A stretch of DNA of 64,000 nt from Cercospora beticola (GCF_033473495.1 NC_088941.1:2790001-2854000); one strand, 5' to 3'; numbered from the stretch's first letter, positions 1 through 11,571 are shown. A program made the numbers and translations. Notes: generated by a model from the letters alone, not told the origin.

Positions 1-300
1 CGCTATTGTCCTATTGTCGAGTGGTTAAGGCAGACTCTAATCGGCGGAACGAGGCCTCTTCCGAATCTGCCGTGCTCACATTTCTCTGCTCGATCCTGAG
101 CAACCTGGTCGTCAACCACGTCGCGTGAGCAAGAAACAGGTTGTTGCCGACGCATCCCGGCAGCTTTTGGGGCGTTCACGATTACGTCCCACCACAACAT
201 CAACAACAACATCCACCTTGTCGAGTCCTGGTGATCTCGAGGTCCTCATCCCTTCCACTCGTATCAGCAAGCCGACTGCCCCGGAGCAGCAGCCGACAAG
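1..300. other. 5' flank of the BAR-domain gene
   Basis: Non-coding leader and promoter side of the following gene. CAACAACAACATC-type runs sit just before the start codon, as is common in fungal 5' UTRs. A tRNA-like A-box and B-box pair near 18-70 was examined and rejected because no stems form. I see no gene here. Confidence 0.5.
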
Positions 301-1737
301 ATGAATATCAATAAGAAGTTCGATCGCATGAAGCAATGGAGCAAGGAGCGCATGGGCGGGGAGAAGCTGTCTGACACAAATGAAGAGTTCAAGGCGCTTG
401 AGCAGGAGATGGTGCTGAGGCACACAGGTACGACACGGCATTGGCGGGTAGGGAGGGCATTGCTAACGGGGGCACAGGTATGGGCAAGATGAAGAAGTCG
501 GCCGATGTCTACGTGCAGCACATGGCGAAACGAGACCGATACCAAGAGAAAGATCAGCAACTACCCGTTGCCTATTTCGGTAGCACAATGGTCGCTCACG
601 GCGATGACTTCGAACCAGATTCCGAATTTGGTCAATGCCTTTCCATGCTTGGCCGAGCTAATGAGCGGATCGCCCGCATGCAAGAGACGTACTGCGCCAA
701 TGCCACTAGCAACTGGCTGGAGTCGCTGGAGAGGAGCTTGGTGCAGATGAAGGAGTATGAGAAGGCGAGGAAGCAGCTGGAGAACAGGAGATTGGCATAC
801 GATACTGCGAGTCAGAAGATGCAAAAGAGCAAGAAGGAGGACTTTCGAATGGAAGAAGAGCTGCGGAACCAGAAGATGAAGTACGAGGAGAGCAGCGAGG
901 ACGTCTACCGACGGATGCTGGACATTAAGGAGGCAGAGGTGGACTCCGTGCAAGATTTGACCAGCTTCTTGGAGGCCGAGTTGACATACTACGACCGCTG
1001 CAGGGAGGTTCTGTTGCAGCTGAAGCGCGACTGGCCAGCGTGAGTTCGATTGTGCAACTTTTACTAAACCACAATACTGACATCTCTCCAGCTCCGGGAA
1101 CTTCTCTCGCTCCAACACAGAATCACCCGCCAACGGCCGCAGCACAAACCTCTCAGCAGGTCGCAGCAACCGCTCCCGTGCTAGTAGCATTAACGACCGC
1201 TTCAACACCATCGATGAAGACGAGCCTCTGCCTCCTCCACGAAGGCCCACGATCTCCTCCTCGCGCGTCCCCTCCGGCGCCAACTCTCCCATGAAAGAAC
1301 TCCCAGGCTTCGACATCCCCGCCCGTCCCATCGGTCGCAGCAACTCCGGCTTCGAAGGTCCAATGTCCTCCTCCTACAATGGCCGCTCGGAAAGTCCCTC
1401 AGCGAACACCATGCCCCGCCTTGCTCGTGTCCCAACCGAACCCAGCACTCTCCTCGGCGCGCGCTCGAATCTGCGTATCACGAAGAGCCGAGAGAGCAGC
1501 CAGCCGCCTCCTTCACATCACAATGAAGGGGTTTTCGGAGATGACGAGCAGTACAATGGCTACGATCGATACAATGATTTGCATAGGACAGCGAGCTACG
1601 GACAGGATGCGGTGTCATCAGCGAAGAAGGCCCCGCCGCCTCCTCCGCCGAGCAGAGCGAGCAAGCCGAAACCTCCGCCTCCACCGCCGATGAAGAGAAG
1701 TGCGTTGAGTGCGAATGACGCGAATCAGTGGCATTGA
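301..1737 (+). CDS. BAR-domain protein with proline-rich tail
   Basis: Three exons (301-427, 478-1039, 1092-1737) give 444 residues. Intron 1 has a TGCTAAC branch site and both junctions keep the frame. Residues 1-235 form a charged, helical BAR domain: MNINKKFDRMKQW start, FEPDSEFGQCL, ANERIARMQETY, then long coiled-coil helices ending LLQLKRDWP. This is the endophilin-like fungal class. BAR dimers bind and curve membranes and act in endocytosis or vesicle formation with actin regulators. The C-terminal 200 residues are Ser/Pro-rich, with two polyproline blocks near the end that would suit SH3-domain partners. No SH3 domain is visible in this protein, although relatives often carry one, so a further 3' exon cannot be excluded. 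Family assignment is firm; the cellular role is inferred. Confidence 0.85.
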
Positions 1738-3046
1738 GGCGATGATCGAGAGCGATTTTGAGGTGTGTGTGGTAGCTACGGACTCCGGGCCGTGAGCTAT
1801 ATGGACGGGATTGAAGAGACTACGGAGCGAGCGCTGGTGTGCAGCACATGCAGTCAGAGAACAGACTCGCTTTGCCTAAAGGCTGCGTCAGGTGGAAGGG
1901 GAACGGCGGCTCAAATGCAAAGCTGTAGACTGTCCTCAATACCTATGAGCGTGGTTGCTAGTCTTTACTTGTGGTGATGCATTTTTGGAGCAACAAGGGA
2001 AGCAAGCATAAGCGATGGAGTTATTGTCCTTTCTGGCCTTGGAATGCCTGCCAGGTGCTCTCGATTGAGGGGCCTGAATCAGGCAGTCTGAGGTAGCATC
2101 CGATAGAGGAATGAAAGCTTGAAGCCCTTGGTTTCTGCACAGCGAATTTTGGTTCTGGGAAACTTAGCTGGAAATATGCATTTGACTGAGAATTCGTGGT
2201 CTTAGCTAGGAGGTATGTAGTCAGGGCGTATGCCTTTCCATCCATCTATAAAGTTCCGATATCTGCGTGGTCGTCAAAGCAGAGCGTGACATTGAGGTGA
2301 GGTGCTCAAGTGCTCGCTCCTTCCTCAATGAGGCTCTGCGGCGTGGTGGGGGGCGTACAGCAGGGAGGATTCGATGGGTTTAAGGCTGTCATCAGTACTC
2401 GAGTTGCAGCTGTGTTCCGGTCTACGAAAGATTTTCAAGTCTCGCCATGGAGCCACCGCGTGGTATGAGTGGCCGCGCAGCAACAGCAGATGCGCCTTTC
2501 GCGGGCGCTCTGGCATGTGAGGTCACGGCGGAAGCTTTCGGAGCAGCTGCCACCTGAGAAGTCAGCACCGAGGGGAAAGAGCAGGGCGAGCATGCACGAC
2601 GAGAATGTTACGAACAGGGAAGTGAGAAGTGCACAGGATGTTTTGATAAGATATTCATTCCAGCTGTCTAAGCCCAAGAGACAGCGTTTTTGCAGCGCCT
2701 GGTGTCGCATGGCCGACACCTTTCTGCCCACTCACGTGCTTTTATTCCTGTACCGCTCGCTCAAATCCAGCCGCCGCCGCCTATTAGTAACAGGCCGCTC
2801 GCAGACGCCGGAAGAGGAGCAGTGGTAGCATCGTGGCTCATCGTAGTCGTGATTGTTCGTATCGAGATGTGTGAAGCCCAGCCATGTCAATCCCATGCCC
2901 ATTTATTGCGCCCAACTCCAAGCAGCCAGATCCAGTTGTGGTAGAAATGTGCCGCCTTAAATGCGCAAGAATGGGGAAGGTGCAGGGTACTCAGAGAGGA
3001 AGAGAGTGTGCGGACGGAGAGTTCAGAGAAGCGGAGGAGGTGATGT
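1738..3046. other. convergent intergenic region
   Basis: This lies between the 3' ends of the BAR gene and Skp1. Short open frames occur on both strands but none has a recognisable motif or convincing splice sites. I see no gene. Confidence 0.5.
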
Positions 3047-3660
3047 TTAGCGGTCCTCAGCCCACTCGTTCTCTCGGCGGATCTGGTCCTCCTCCTCTGG
3101 CGTGAAGTCGTTCTGGATGTTGAACGTCTTGCGGATCTCTTCTGGCGACTTGCCCTTGATCATATTCGCGACAGTCTTGCAGCCGACGTCGAGCAGTGCC
3201 TTAATGTCCATGTAGTTCGCTGCGAGGATGATTTCGAAAAGCATCTCTTGGTCCACCTGCATGAACTTCTGGTCCCAGTCATCGATGTCGGTTGTCTTCT
3301 TGCGGGAATCGGCGTCATCGTCTTGCGACGGGGCGGGATCGTTCTTGTGGTGCTCGCACCACTCGAGGACCTTGCGGAGGACCGCCTCGGAGACCTGCGA
3401 GTTTCAGATTAGCGACTGTCTTAGATGCGCGACGAGGCGGGGCATGGTACTTACGTTCATAATCGGGATAGGCTCATCGCCTGGAGAGCCGAGATCCTCG
3501 ATCATGTTCTTGATGAGCATTGAGCGCTCGGCGACTTTGCGCGCTGCGAAGGAAGTCAGTACATGAAGCGCAATAGTTAGGTGGTGGGTGACTTACTGGT
3601 CTGGAGCTCGACATTATCGCTCGAGACGAGCTTGATGTTCTGCTCTGCTTCGGCAGACAT
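3047..3660 (-). CDS. skp1: SCF ubiquitin-ligase adaptor Skp1
   Basis: Three exons on the minus strand (3597-3660, 3455-3543, 3047-3394) give 166 residues, the usual Skp1 length. The start [15 protein letters not shown] is followed by [51 protein letters not shown] and [20 protein letters not shown]. The protein ends NEWAEDR, the classical F-box-binding helices. Skp1 bridges cullin-1 and F-box proteins in SCF E3 ligases; in filamentous fungi it also serves sulfur-metabolite control (sconC). An in-frame upstream ATG at 3900 exists, but the family start at 3660 is clearly correct. Transcribed divergently from Smp3, with about 650 bp shared upstream. Confidence 0.96.
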
Positions 3661-4316
3661 GTTTGCGGATATTTGTGTGATTGGATTGATGGATGTATTG
3701 GTGTTGCGATGCGTTGATCGAGGCGGGAGGTTGCGCGGTGGTGGTTGCGGAAGTGGTCGAGGTTGGTGAGTTGGGTCTGGTGGGAGTCGGAAAGCTGGAG
3801 GTTTAAGTGGTAATGATGGAGGTGGGTAGGCTGCAGTCGCGGGAAGGGCCGCGCACAAGGGTCCACAATCACAGTGTCCTTCAGTTTGTGCGTGACTCAA
3901 TCACCGACAATGCGGAGCAATCAGGCAACTGCAGCGGTGAATGCAGAAGTGAATGGAGCACATGTCAGGCAGGCAAGCAAGGCGGTGTTCCCAAACATCT
4001 GCTTTATGCACGCCCGCTTGCATGAACGACGCCACTTTGTCCCCGAATGCAGCACAATGAAATGTTCCATGCTGCTGCTGCCTGAGGCTGCCACGCTCCT
4101 TTCACGGCTGCGCTGCGCTCACGCGGGCAAGTCGTCCCACGCGCCGCGACGTGTCGCGCTGCGTTCTGTCTCACTTTGTATGCTGCATCGCTCTCTTCCA
4201 CGTCACCCACCGCAATCATCGTAATGCTGTAATCCTATTTCTCCTCTCAGTCGCTCCTTCATCACCATACACATGTCCTTCCAAAGACACCGCGCGAAAC
4301 GACATCCACGGCGAAA
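3661..4316. promoter_or_regulatory. divergent promoter region of Skp1 and Smp3
   Basis: About 650 bp lie between two divergent start codons. No ORF with family features is present. The region must hold both promoters, but I cannot name individual sites. Confidence 0.5.
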
Positions 4317-5882
4317 ATGTGGCGCAGAATCTATCTGCTGCTTGTGCTGGTGAGGCTTTACTTTGCGCTATCGCCGAGCTACATTCATCCCGATGAGCAC
4401 TTTCAAGGGCCCGAAATCATCGCCGGTAAGTCGACAAACATCGTTCATCGCTTCTGCCATCAGTACTGATGCTCCACGACAGGAGAAGTGTTCGGGTATC
4501 CCATCTACAAAACATGGGAGTTCACCACCGACCACCCCATTCGCAGCATTTTCCCTTTCTGGCTGATCTACGGCTGGCCACTCACTGTTCTCAAATGGGT
4601 TCACGAAGGTCTTGGGTATGGTCCTGTCCAGCCCGCGACTGCCTTCTACTGCCTACGATGCCTCATGTTCCTCATCAGCTTCGTGCTGGGTGACTGGGCA
4701 TTACACGAACTGCTGCCAGCCATCGAGAATCGCCGAACGGCCATCATGCTGGTTGCATCCTCCTACGTGACCTGGACCTTGCAGACACACACCTTCTCCA
4801 ACAGCATCGAGACCATAGCTGTGCTCTGGTCCCTCGTGCTCATTCGAAGACTCTCCGACAACAATGACGCGGTGCAGGCTCAGGCATCTTGCGCATTCGC
4901 ATTTGTTGGTGTTGTCGGTGTCTTCAATCGCATCACTTTCCCAGCATACCTTATGATACCCCTCTCCCAGCTTTTGCATGGGCTTTATCTTCAACCGCTT
5001 CGCATCCCCGCCATGCTCGCAGCCGGTCTGCTCACCATGGCTGTGGCGATCACCATGGACACCGAATTTTACAGCGGCTACAGGCCGCATCTCAGAGACC
5101 TTTTCAATACTGCCGTGTTCACGCCTCTCAACAACTTGACTTACAATGCCGATGCCGCCAATCTGGCAAAGCATGGTCTTCACCCGTTCTGGCAACATTT
5201 CGTCGCCAACCTTCCCCAGTTGATCGGTCCGGCATTCCCGCTCGTGTTACTGTCAGCAAGAAGGGGCACACTGTTCTGGTCGGCGATAGCAGGCACTGTC
5301 GCGCTCTCATGCTTTCCGCACCAAGAGGCAAGATTTCTCCTGCCCGCAGTTCCACTTCTTTTGGCCAGCGTGAGGATTCCACGGCTCGTACGACCTCACT
5401 GGATTGCCATCTGGACCATTTTCAACATCCTAGCAGGAGTACTATTTGGAGTGTATCATCAAGGAGGCGTCGTTCCTGCGCAGACGTGGATCGCCCAGCA
5501 GCCCGATATCAACCACGCGATATGGTGGAAGACGTACAGCCCACCACGGTGGCTCCTTGATGGAAGAAATGAAGATGTGGAAACGACAGATCTGATGGGC
5601 ATGAAAATTGACAAGATGATTGAACAGCTTGGCATGGCAGCGCAGTGCGAGACTGCACAGAACAGAACTCTTTTGGTTGCGCCCAGCAGCGCTACTGCTC
5701 TTGACGCTTACACGTGGCCATCAGACACGAAGCACGATCTGGTGTTCACGAAACTTTGGCAGCATCGACAGCATGTTGGCTTGGACGATCTCGATTTTGG
5801 CGATGACGGAGTGCTGCCTACGCTGCAGAGAGTGGTTGGCAGAAGAGGGCTGACTGTCTGGCAAGTAAGCAAGCAATGCTAA
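4317..5882 (+). CDS. smp3: GPI mannosyltransferase 4 (Smp3)
   Basis: Two exons (4317-4425, 4483-5882) encode 502 residues. The N-terminus has a hydrophobic segment followed by [15 protein letters not shown], the luminal HPDE-type acidic motif of the GT22 mannosyltransferases. [19 protein letters not shown] and the later [17 protein letters not shown] are typical of Smp3/PIG-Z. Many transmembrane segments follow. The enzyme works in the ER, adding the fourth mannose from dolichol-phosphate-mannose to the GPI-anchor precursor, a step essential in yeast. Length matches the family (about 500). The ORF without its first exon would lack the acidic motif, so the 57-bp intron with its GTAAGT donor is well supported. 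Confidence 0.92.
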
Positions 5883-6405
5883 TTGTTCCCAGCGTGGCCA
5901 AGATATCGTTGTCATTATTCCTGATACACCTCGCTGAATGATGCCGCTTGCAGCACAGATGGCGCGCGCCACGCGGACGGACAATTGTCACGTTACCTCC
6001 TGACGCGAACCCGGCGCCGAATCAACGTATTTCGCAACGTGGTTGATACAGTCCTAGCATCCAGCGAATGTGCACCAGCTAAGCTGACACATCAGTGGCG
6101 TCGCTCTGCTGGAAAAATGTCCTTGCTGAACTACGCGTATCCTTCTCGAGTGCCGCGAGTCCCAGTCCGAGGCCAGAAGCTACCAACTTTACCACTGATC
6201 ATAGTCAGTGAAGTCTAATCTCAGGCCCGCTTACTACCAAAAAATCGAGCACTTTTTTGAATGCTGAGGACAAGCCTCTTCACATAATAAATTCTACACG
6301 TCTCCCATCTCTACACTCATCTCTACATCTGACGCTACGCTGACTGCAGACCCATCACCACGACATCCTTCGCTCAAATCAGAGAAAAGACATACACATA
6401 GCAAG
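5883..6405. promoter_or_regulatory. intergenic region, promoter side of next gene
   Basis: This is the 3' flank of Smp3 and upstream region of the gene at 6406. A pyrimidine-rich stretch with repeated ATCTCTACA-like words (about 6300-6340) lies before the start, as in many fungal core promoters. No gene is seen. Confidence 0.4.
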
Positions 6406-7107
6406 ATGTCTCCAACCACAGACCGCCAACAACGCTACCAAGCCTCCCTCCAAGGCCTCGAGAGCCCCTACGAGTTGGCCGGAGTACCCTCGTCTCTCGC
6501 GTACGAGGTGATGGGAGCAGCCCCTTCCCCCTCCTCCTCCTCTCTCTCGAATTCTTTCGAGGACTCAGCCAACGGATTCGACCAGGCACCTATTGAGCTG
6601 GACACGATCCACACTGGAGAAATCCGCCAAGTAAAACCGGCTATCCTCCCCGTCCCTGTCCCTCCTCCCGCTTTTCTCTCCCGCTCTCGCACAAACCGCG
6701 CAGCTGAGAGACTCGCCGCTCGGTACTCAACGTACCCACATATCGCGGAAGCTTCGCGATATGTTCCCTCTCCACTTGTCGATCCTTTTTACCCGGATGG
6801 AATGACTTCACGTCGGGATATCGAGTCCCAGATGCCTGTCTCTCAGCGCAAGAAGGTTTCTGCGAGGCGCTGGAGACCCAGATTCCCCAAGTCGGTTTGT
6901 CTTGCGGCTTTTGGAGTTATTGTGCCGGTGCTGTTGATTACCGGGTTGGGAGTTTGGGCGAGTGAGTTGCAGAAGGAGGGGAAGTTGGGGGTTTATTGGG
7001 ATGAGGGGGTGGGAGAGTGTAGGATTTTGGGAGGACTGAGGGTTGGGGAGGGGATTTGTGGGAGGAGGGGGATTGGTGGTGGAGAGAGTTGGGAGGGGTG
7101 GGAGTGA
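6406..7107 (+). CDS. hypothetical single-pass membrane protein
   Basis: A single-exon frame of 233 residues. I do not recognise a family. The first 160 residues are hydrophilic and Ser/Pro-rich (a run of serines near 42-50, then VPVPPP). A basic stretch (KKVSARRWRPRFPK) precedes one strong transmembrane helix at about 167-187, giving a probable cytosolic-N topology by the positive-inside rule. The short extracytosolic tail is Gly/Trp-rich with two cysteines. ATG context and codon use look coding, and the tail becomes G-rich and repetitive at DNA level, so the exact C-terminus is less sure. It is convergent with the next membrane protein. Confidence 0.6.
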   Translation: MSPTTDRQQRYQASLQGLESPYELAGVPSSLAYEVMGAAPSPSSSSLSNSFEDSANGFDQAPIELDTIHTGEIRQVKPAILPVPVPPPAFLSRSRTNRAAERLAARYSTYPHIAEASRYVPSPLVDPFYPDGMTSRRDIESQMPVSQRKKVSARRWRPRFPKSVCLAAFGVIVPVLLITGLGVWASELQKEGKLGVYWDEGVGECRILGGLRVGEGICGRRGIGGGESWEGWE

Positions 7108-7323
7108 GGAGGTGTTGTAGGAAGGGGAGAGGGAGCTGGTGGCTCTGAGTGAGTTCCCGGAGTCAAGGCCCTTTGGAGGCGGATGGGATAGATTGTGCGA
7201 GCGAGACTTGATTGGAGAGATTGAAAATGTGATGATAATTCTCGTCTAATTTGCCTAGGTCGAGAGCAATGAGTAGCACAATTATTGAACTTCTTATAGC
7301 TTTTGCAACAGGTCCCATTTCCA

Positions 7324-7896
7324 TTATCCAACACCACTTACACAATCAAAACCTGCGCCCTCCCCCTCCCTCTCCCACCACTCCACAATCTCCTCAAACT
7401 TTGCACACCAAACCCACATTCCCGCTAGAATAACCGCATCACACAATACCATCGCGGCAGCCGCGAAAGTCTCCGCTAGCAGAAACCTCAGCGTAGCATC
7501 CTTTTCCAAAGAAATCTCCCCATACCAGAACAGAATTCCCGTCAGAAGCACGAATGCTACCCATCCTAGACCGTAGATTTTCCAGTCCTTTGGCAGGAGT
7601 CCTTCAGTCTCGCGGGGAATCTGTTCCGGCTGAATCGTGCAATAAGTCCGTGGACGTCCTCTGAATTTGACGGGGATGCGTTCGAAAGGTTTGGGCCGGA
7701 AATTGAAGGTTGGTGACCAGTGCCTGCCTTGCAAAAGCTTGTCCCGGTATTCGAGGATGAGTTGCTTGGTAGTCATGGTCAGGCCCGAGTACATGAAGAA
7801 GAGGAGGACGGTACAAGGGAGGAGAAAAAGGCGAGCTTTGGCTTCAGTGTAGGTCAAGTTTGGGGAGGTGTCCCCTGGAAGGGGTAGAGGGGCCAT
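7324..7896 (-). CDS. hypothetical membrane protein with three TM helices
   Basis: An uninterrupted frame of 190 residues with no recognised family. Three hydrophobic segments are visible: about 24-42 (FLLPCTVLLFFMYSG), 108-126 (GLGWVAFVLLTGILFWYG) and 140-163 (LAETFAAAAMVLCDAVILAG). Between the first two lies a basic, Pro-rich loop that includes RGRPRTYCTIQPEQIP. The compositional pattern and long Trp-containing hydrophobic helices argue for a genuine protein. It is tail-to-tail with the preceding gene, with about 215 bp between them. Function unknown. Confidence 0.6.
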   Translation of the reverse strand: MAPLPLPGDTSPNLTYTEAKARLFLLPCTVLLFFMYSGLTMTTKQLILEYRDKLLQGRHWSPTFNFRPKPFERIPVKFRGRPRTYCTIQPEQIPRETEGLLPKDWKIYGLGWVAFVLLTGILFWYGEISLEKDATLRFLLAETFAAAAMVLCDAVILAGMWVWCAKFEEIVEWWEREGEGAGFDCVSGVG

Positions 7897-8544
7897 GGTG
7901 GGTGGTATTGCTGTTGGTCTCTCTTAGGGTGGAGGATTTGATGGCATGCTTGGAGGCTTGCTCCAGGCGAGTGTCGTTGCTGGTCCTTGAAATGAGGTTG
8001 ATGGCCTTGCCGTGGTCGTTCTTCAGAGATGCAATCTAGGAGGAGGCGTTCCAGCAGGTAAACGATCTCGATCTTCGTCGAGCGATCGGTCGCTAACCCA
8101 TCTCAACCCATGAGTGGCCCGAATGAGTCTGTGAGGAACTGGAACTTGTTGGTTTGAATGTTGAGTGCAGTCTACGTCTCCTGGCTGGGGCTTGAAAGAG
8201 GCGTCGTCACTAGCCTCGTTGAATTGAGGCGAAATGTTGTTCATGAATTGTGAAATAGGAAGGTGGTCTCGTGCGATCAAATTGTAGACGCACAAATGTC
8301 GTGAATTAGAAAGTCCGGATCAGCCACAGCCACGACCAAGGTTTACGAAAAAGTGTCCTTCAGAATTTCGTTGCTCCGCTGCAAGCCGCAAACTTTGTTA
8401 TTCATTGTCATTCTATGATAGAGATACTATGATCAGTCTGAACACGCTATGATGCTATTGTCAAAGTTCTGCTTGTTGTCAGCGTACATGCAAATGACTT
8501 ACTTTGTTGCTCATGAAGGTGAGTGCTACACAAAATCAGTTACT
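7897..8544. other. intergenic region downstream of kinase gene
   Basis: This holds the upstream region of the 7896 gene and the 3' flank of the kinase at 8545. A CTTAC/CTGAC arrangement around 8480-8515 could be an intron in the kinase 3' UTR on the minus strand. No protein gene is supported. Confidence 0.35.
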
Positions 8545-10359
8545 TCAAGGAGCTTGACCAATAAAGCGGCTGAGTACGACAGAGATTGCCGGAGGCATGC
8601 GGACGGGTGAAGAACTGGTCTTCCGGGCAAGCAGTTCCGCAGTATCCAGATTTGCCGCGCTTTCGACCTGTTGATTAGCTTCGGACTTGGCCAAGTACGC
8701 ATCGGCTGAAAAAGCAGAAGATTCTGCGCCGGCAATGGCCTGAGCGTCAGGCTGGGAGGCAAACTCAGCGTTGATCGCGGCGTTGACAGCCATAGCATCA
8801 GCGTTGGCTTCAGCGGCAGCTTGAGCTTCAGCCTTGCGTTGCCTTCGTTCTGCCTCTCTCACCTCTCGCTTCTTGTCGTAGCCCATCGGATCAGGCCACA
8901 TACTCTCAGGAAACTTACCGCCGTTCTTGGCCCAGTGCGTCAGCTCAGCTTTGATGTTGGCAGATAGTCTGTGAAGATCGCTTGCAGACGGTCGTTCATT
9001 TGGGTTGTATGCGAGACAGTTCTGCAGTAAGTTCCTGATCGCTCGGTCATTCCTCATTGGCGTGTACTGGAGTTCATCGTCAATATCAGCGTCACAGTCG
9101 TAGGGTCGAAGGAAGATAAGCTGATAAAGCGAGCAGCCGAAGGAGTACATGTCCGAAGCTTTGGTGCAAATGTTCCGACGATAGGCAAAGGTGTTGGGGA
9201 AGCCTGGAGTTTTGAGCTCCTTCTCGCGTCTGAGAACTTCTGGTGCGAAGTAGCCATCGGTACCAGCTATGCCGTAGTTCTCGTCAGAGGTACAGGCAAG
9301 GCCGAAGTCGGCCAATCTGATCTGAGGAAATCTGTTAGCGGACATAGACAAGAAAATGTTGTTTGGCTTGATGTCGCGGTGGACGATCGATGGCTGACGG
9401 AAGCTCACGCTGTGAATTGTGTCCGTTCCAGCATCGTAATAGACATCGCCGTTGTGAATGTAAGCGAGCGCATCGATCATGCTGGAGACGAAGAGTAGGA
9501 CGAACTCTCTCGGAATGTAGCATGCGGAGTTGTTGCCGGCGAAGTGGTCGATCAGATTGTAGAGGTCGCCGAGGTCAGCGAAGGGGGTGACAATATCGTT
9601 CGATAGTCGTTGATCTGTGTGTCCTTCGAGAACGTCGGCGATCTCGATGATGTTTGGATGCTTTCCAATCTTGTCAAGGATGGCGACTTCGTTAGGCAGC
9701 TCGACTGTAGGCGCGACCTGCTTGATGATGAACTCTTTGCCAGTTCCGCGGTGTTTGACCAAGTGGACAGGTCCTTCGGAGCAGTAGGTAAGAGTGCGGA
9801 CGTGTTCGTAGGTATGCGAAAAGCTGAAGTCAGCAATTGGCTGAGGGACGGCAGCGGCTGGCATTGGCGGGAGATCGACTGGGGCCGAAACTGGGGTCAA
9901 AGATGTCAGCATGAACGAAGAGGACGAGGAAGCGCTCAGAGTTGAAGCAGAGCTGAGTCCGGGTGCTTGCGAGTGTGCTTGACGAGGCTCAGAAGGCATG
10001 TTGCTTTGCGGGCCAGTAGAAGCTGCCTCATATGTTCCATCGAAACTGCCCAAAGTAGGAGAAATGGTGCCATAGCCATTGCGACCGTATTGCGACAATG
10101 TGGACTGAGTAAAAGCGTGCTCAAGGTCCAGCTCAGCTCCGCCACGAGCAAAGCTGTACCAAGGCTTTCGTTCAGCCTTGGGTGTTCGCTTGCGTCGTGT
10201 CAATCGTGTTCTGCTTGACACACTGCGTGGAAGCATACCACGATTGCGGTTCTGCCAAAAATCCACCAGAGTCATGATCAGCGCAGCGATCACGATAATG
10301 TAGATGAATAAGATGATGGCAGCAGTATCGCGGCTTGGTTGTCGAGTGACTCCAGGCAT
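8545..10359 (-). CDS. membrane-anchored Ser/Thr protein kinase
   Basis: One exon, 604 residues. An N-terminal transmembrane helix (about 13-35, AAIILFIYIIVIAALIMTLV) is followed by a basic, Ser-rich linker. The kinase domain runs from about 180 to 480. The VAIK-type lysine lies in EFIIKQV (about 213), the catalytic loop is VHRDIKPNNIF (about 325), DFG lies in LADFGLAC (about 351), and the activation-segment end is GTDGYFAPEV. All key catalytic residues are present, so it is probably active. A glycine-rich loop is hard to see. The C-terminal tail is Ala/Glu-rich and charged, probably helical. No known signalling family can be named; orientation would put the kinase in the cytosol of an endomembrane or the plasma membrane. 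It is one of three kinase genes here. Confidence 0.85.
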   Translation of the reverse strand: MPGVTRQPSRDTAAIILFIYIIVIAALIMTLVDFWQNRNRGMLPRSVSSRTRLTRRKRTPKAERKPWYSFARGGAELDLEHAFTQSTLSQYGRNGYGTISPTLGSFDGTYEAASTGPQSNMPSEPRQAHSQAPGLSSASTLSASSSSSFMLTSLTPVSAPVDLPPMPAAAVPQPIADFSFSHTYEHVRTLTYCSEGPVHLVKHRGTGKEFIIKQVAPTVELPNEVAILDKIGKHPNIIEIADVLEGHTDQRLSNDIVTPFADLGDLYNLIDHFAGNNSACYIPREFVLLFVSSMIDALAYIHNGDVYYDAGTDTIHSVSFRQPSIVHRDIKPNNIFLSMSANRFPQIRLADFGLACTSDENYGIAGTDGYFAPEVLRREKELKTPGFPNTFAYRRNICTKASDMYSFGCSLYQLIFLRPYDCDADIDDELQYTPMRNDRAIRNLLQNCLAYNPNERPSASDLHRLSANIKAELTHWAKNGGKFPESMWPDPMGYDKKREVREAERRQRKAEAQAAAEANADAMAVNAAINAEFASQPDAQAIAGAESSAFSADAYLAKSEANQQVESAANLDTAELLARKTSSSPVRMPPAISVVLSRFIGQAP

Positions 10360-11324
10360 CGATCGAATGTCGGTAGTCCGCTAGTATTTAAGCAGACTTC
10401 AGTGTACACGAACCAGCGTGTTTCTTTTCCGACACAATATCGTTGCTGGGACACCCGATGCAATGGGTTGAATTTGGTGACGAGGGGAGGGCACACAGAA
10501 CCATTGTCGATGGGGCGAGACGAGAGGACATATATCGACTCCCGAACAATGCCTTGTTGGGCTTGCATGAAAGATGCTTTGTTCGAGGTCTGCAGCCTCG
10601 TAGTGGCGGCATGTCTTTGACTGGTGTTGTGCCTTTGTCCTCCATGGCAGAGCTTTCGCAGTTTCGCGCACAGCTGCGACATTTTTCCTGCCACTGTGGA
10701 ATTGGAAGGCCGGCCAACTTGGTTGCCTGACTCGAAAGCAGGTTAGAAGCATAGACCGCGAATTTGTGGTGGAGGAATTGCGCAAATCCTCTGAATTAGG
10801 CACATGATTAATTGGCCTTCATTGTAAAATGTCAGTACGGTCTTTCATGTCTTTCGGAACAATGAATAGGAGTGTGGCTTACCCATTGACACATTTCACA
10901 AACAATGCCAGAAGCCATGCTCTAACGATTCTCGACTGAGAATGCAGGGGTCACGATCTGTGCAAAGTCATATTCACCATCGAACCTCGTCAGCTTGATT
11001 GAGCTTCCATATTCCGCGACCGTACTCTCTTGTCGCTGATCGATAAGTTCTGTCGAATCGAACCAGACACATCCGAAGTAAGTGCAGACACCACAACATC
11101 CGCGTCATACACCCATCCCGATCATCCTCACCACCGCAATTATGAGCGGCATGTTTGCAGCAGCATTCAATGCCATTCGTGGCATGGTTTCCGATCCCAG
11201 TCCCATCAGGAATACTTGATGCACAGCGGTGCCTGAGGCAGTCATCCGTTCTTGGCATTCACTCGCGTGCCTTACACGTAGATTCTCGTACCTCCGTAGT
11301 TCGTTCCTTAATCAACATTTGCAG

Positions 11325-11506
11325 TCACTATATCTCGTGTGGAACGTGCTCTTGCCAACTTTGACGCGGAGAGAGGCATTCTGCCGGCGATCCACGAGCT
11401 TCGCAAGGCTAGGGATCAGATGATTGCTGCTCGTGGGCCGATCGATTCTGCGCAATGGGCGACGATGCCAAACAAATTGAGGAAGAAGTTGGCTGGAACG
11501 GAATGA
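11325..11506 (+). pseudogene. orphan 3' exon of a small unknown gene
   Basis: After a TTTGCAG acceptor the sequence reads as protein to a TGA: VTISRVERALANFDAERGI, then LPAIHELRKARDQMIAARG and KLRKKLAGTE. The segment is amphipathic, helical and charged, unlike random translation. A GTAAGT donor at about 11079 and candidate exons near 11142 exist upstream, but no path gives an uninterrupted gene. It is therefore either a gene with a donor I cannot identify or a remnant. Its last codons are part of the repeat also found beyond the ABC transporter, where the frame is broken. No family recognised. Confidence 0.35.
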
Positions 11507-11571
11507 GCTATGCTGACGACTTTTGCGGGTTCTTGCATGTTGGCTGATCGATGGCAGGCACGTTTGTGTAG
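11464..11571 (+). repeat. direct repeat flanking NRPS locus, left copy
   Basis: This 108-bp stretch matches 27922-28024 in the same orientation, with about 13 mismatches and one 5-base gap by eye. Shared words include TTGAGGAAGAAGTTGG and GGAATGAGCT.TGCTGACG. The two copies bracket the NRPS, hydrolase and ABC transporter genes. Confidence 0.8.

Noticed and set aside
1..80. tRNA-like sequence (GTCGAGTGGTTAAGGC followed by a TTCCGAATCTG B-box-like word)
   Set aside because: Neither an acceptor stem nor an anticodon stem can be paired around these words; the spacing fits no Leu/Ser tRNA.
2469..2828. Plus-strand frame of 119 codons between BAR gene and Skp1
   Set aside because: Basic, Gln/Arg/Ser-rich translation with no family resemblance; overlapping frames on the other strand are of similar length.
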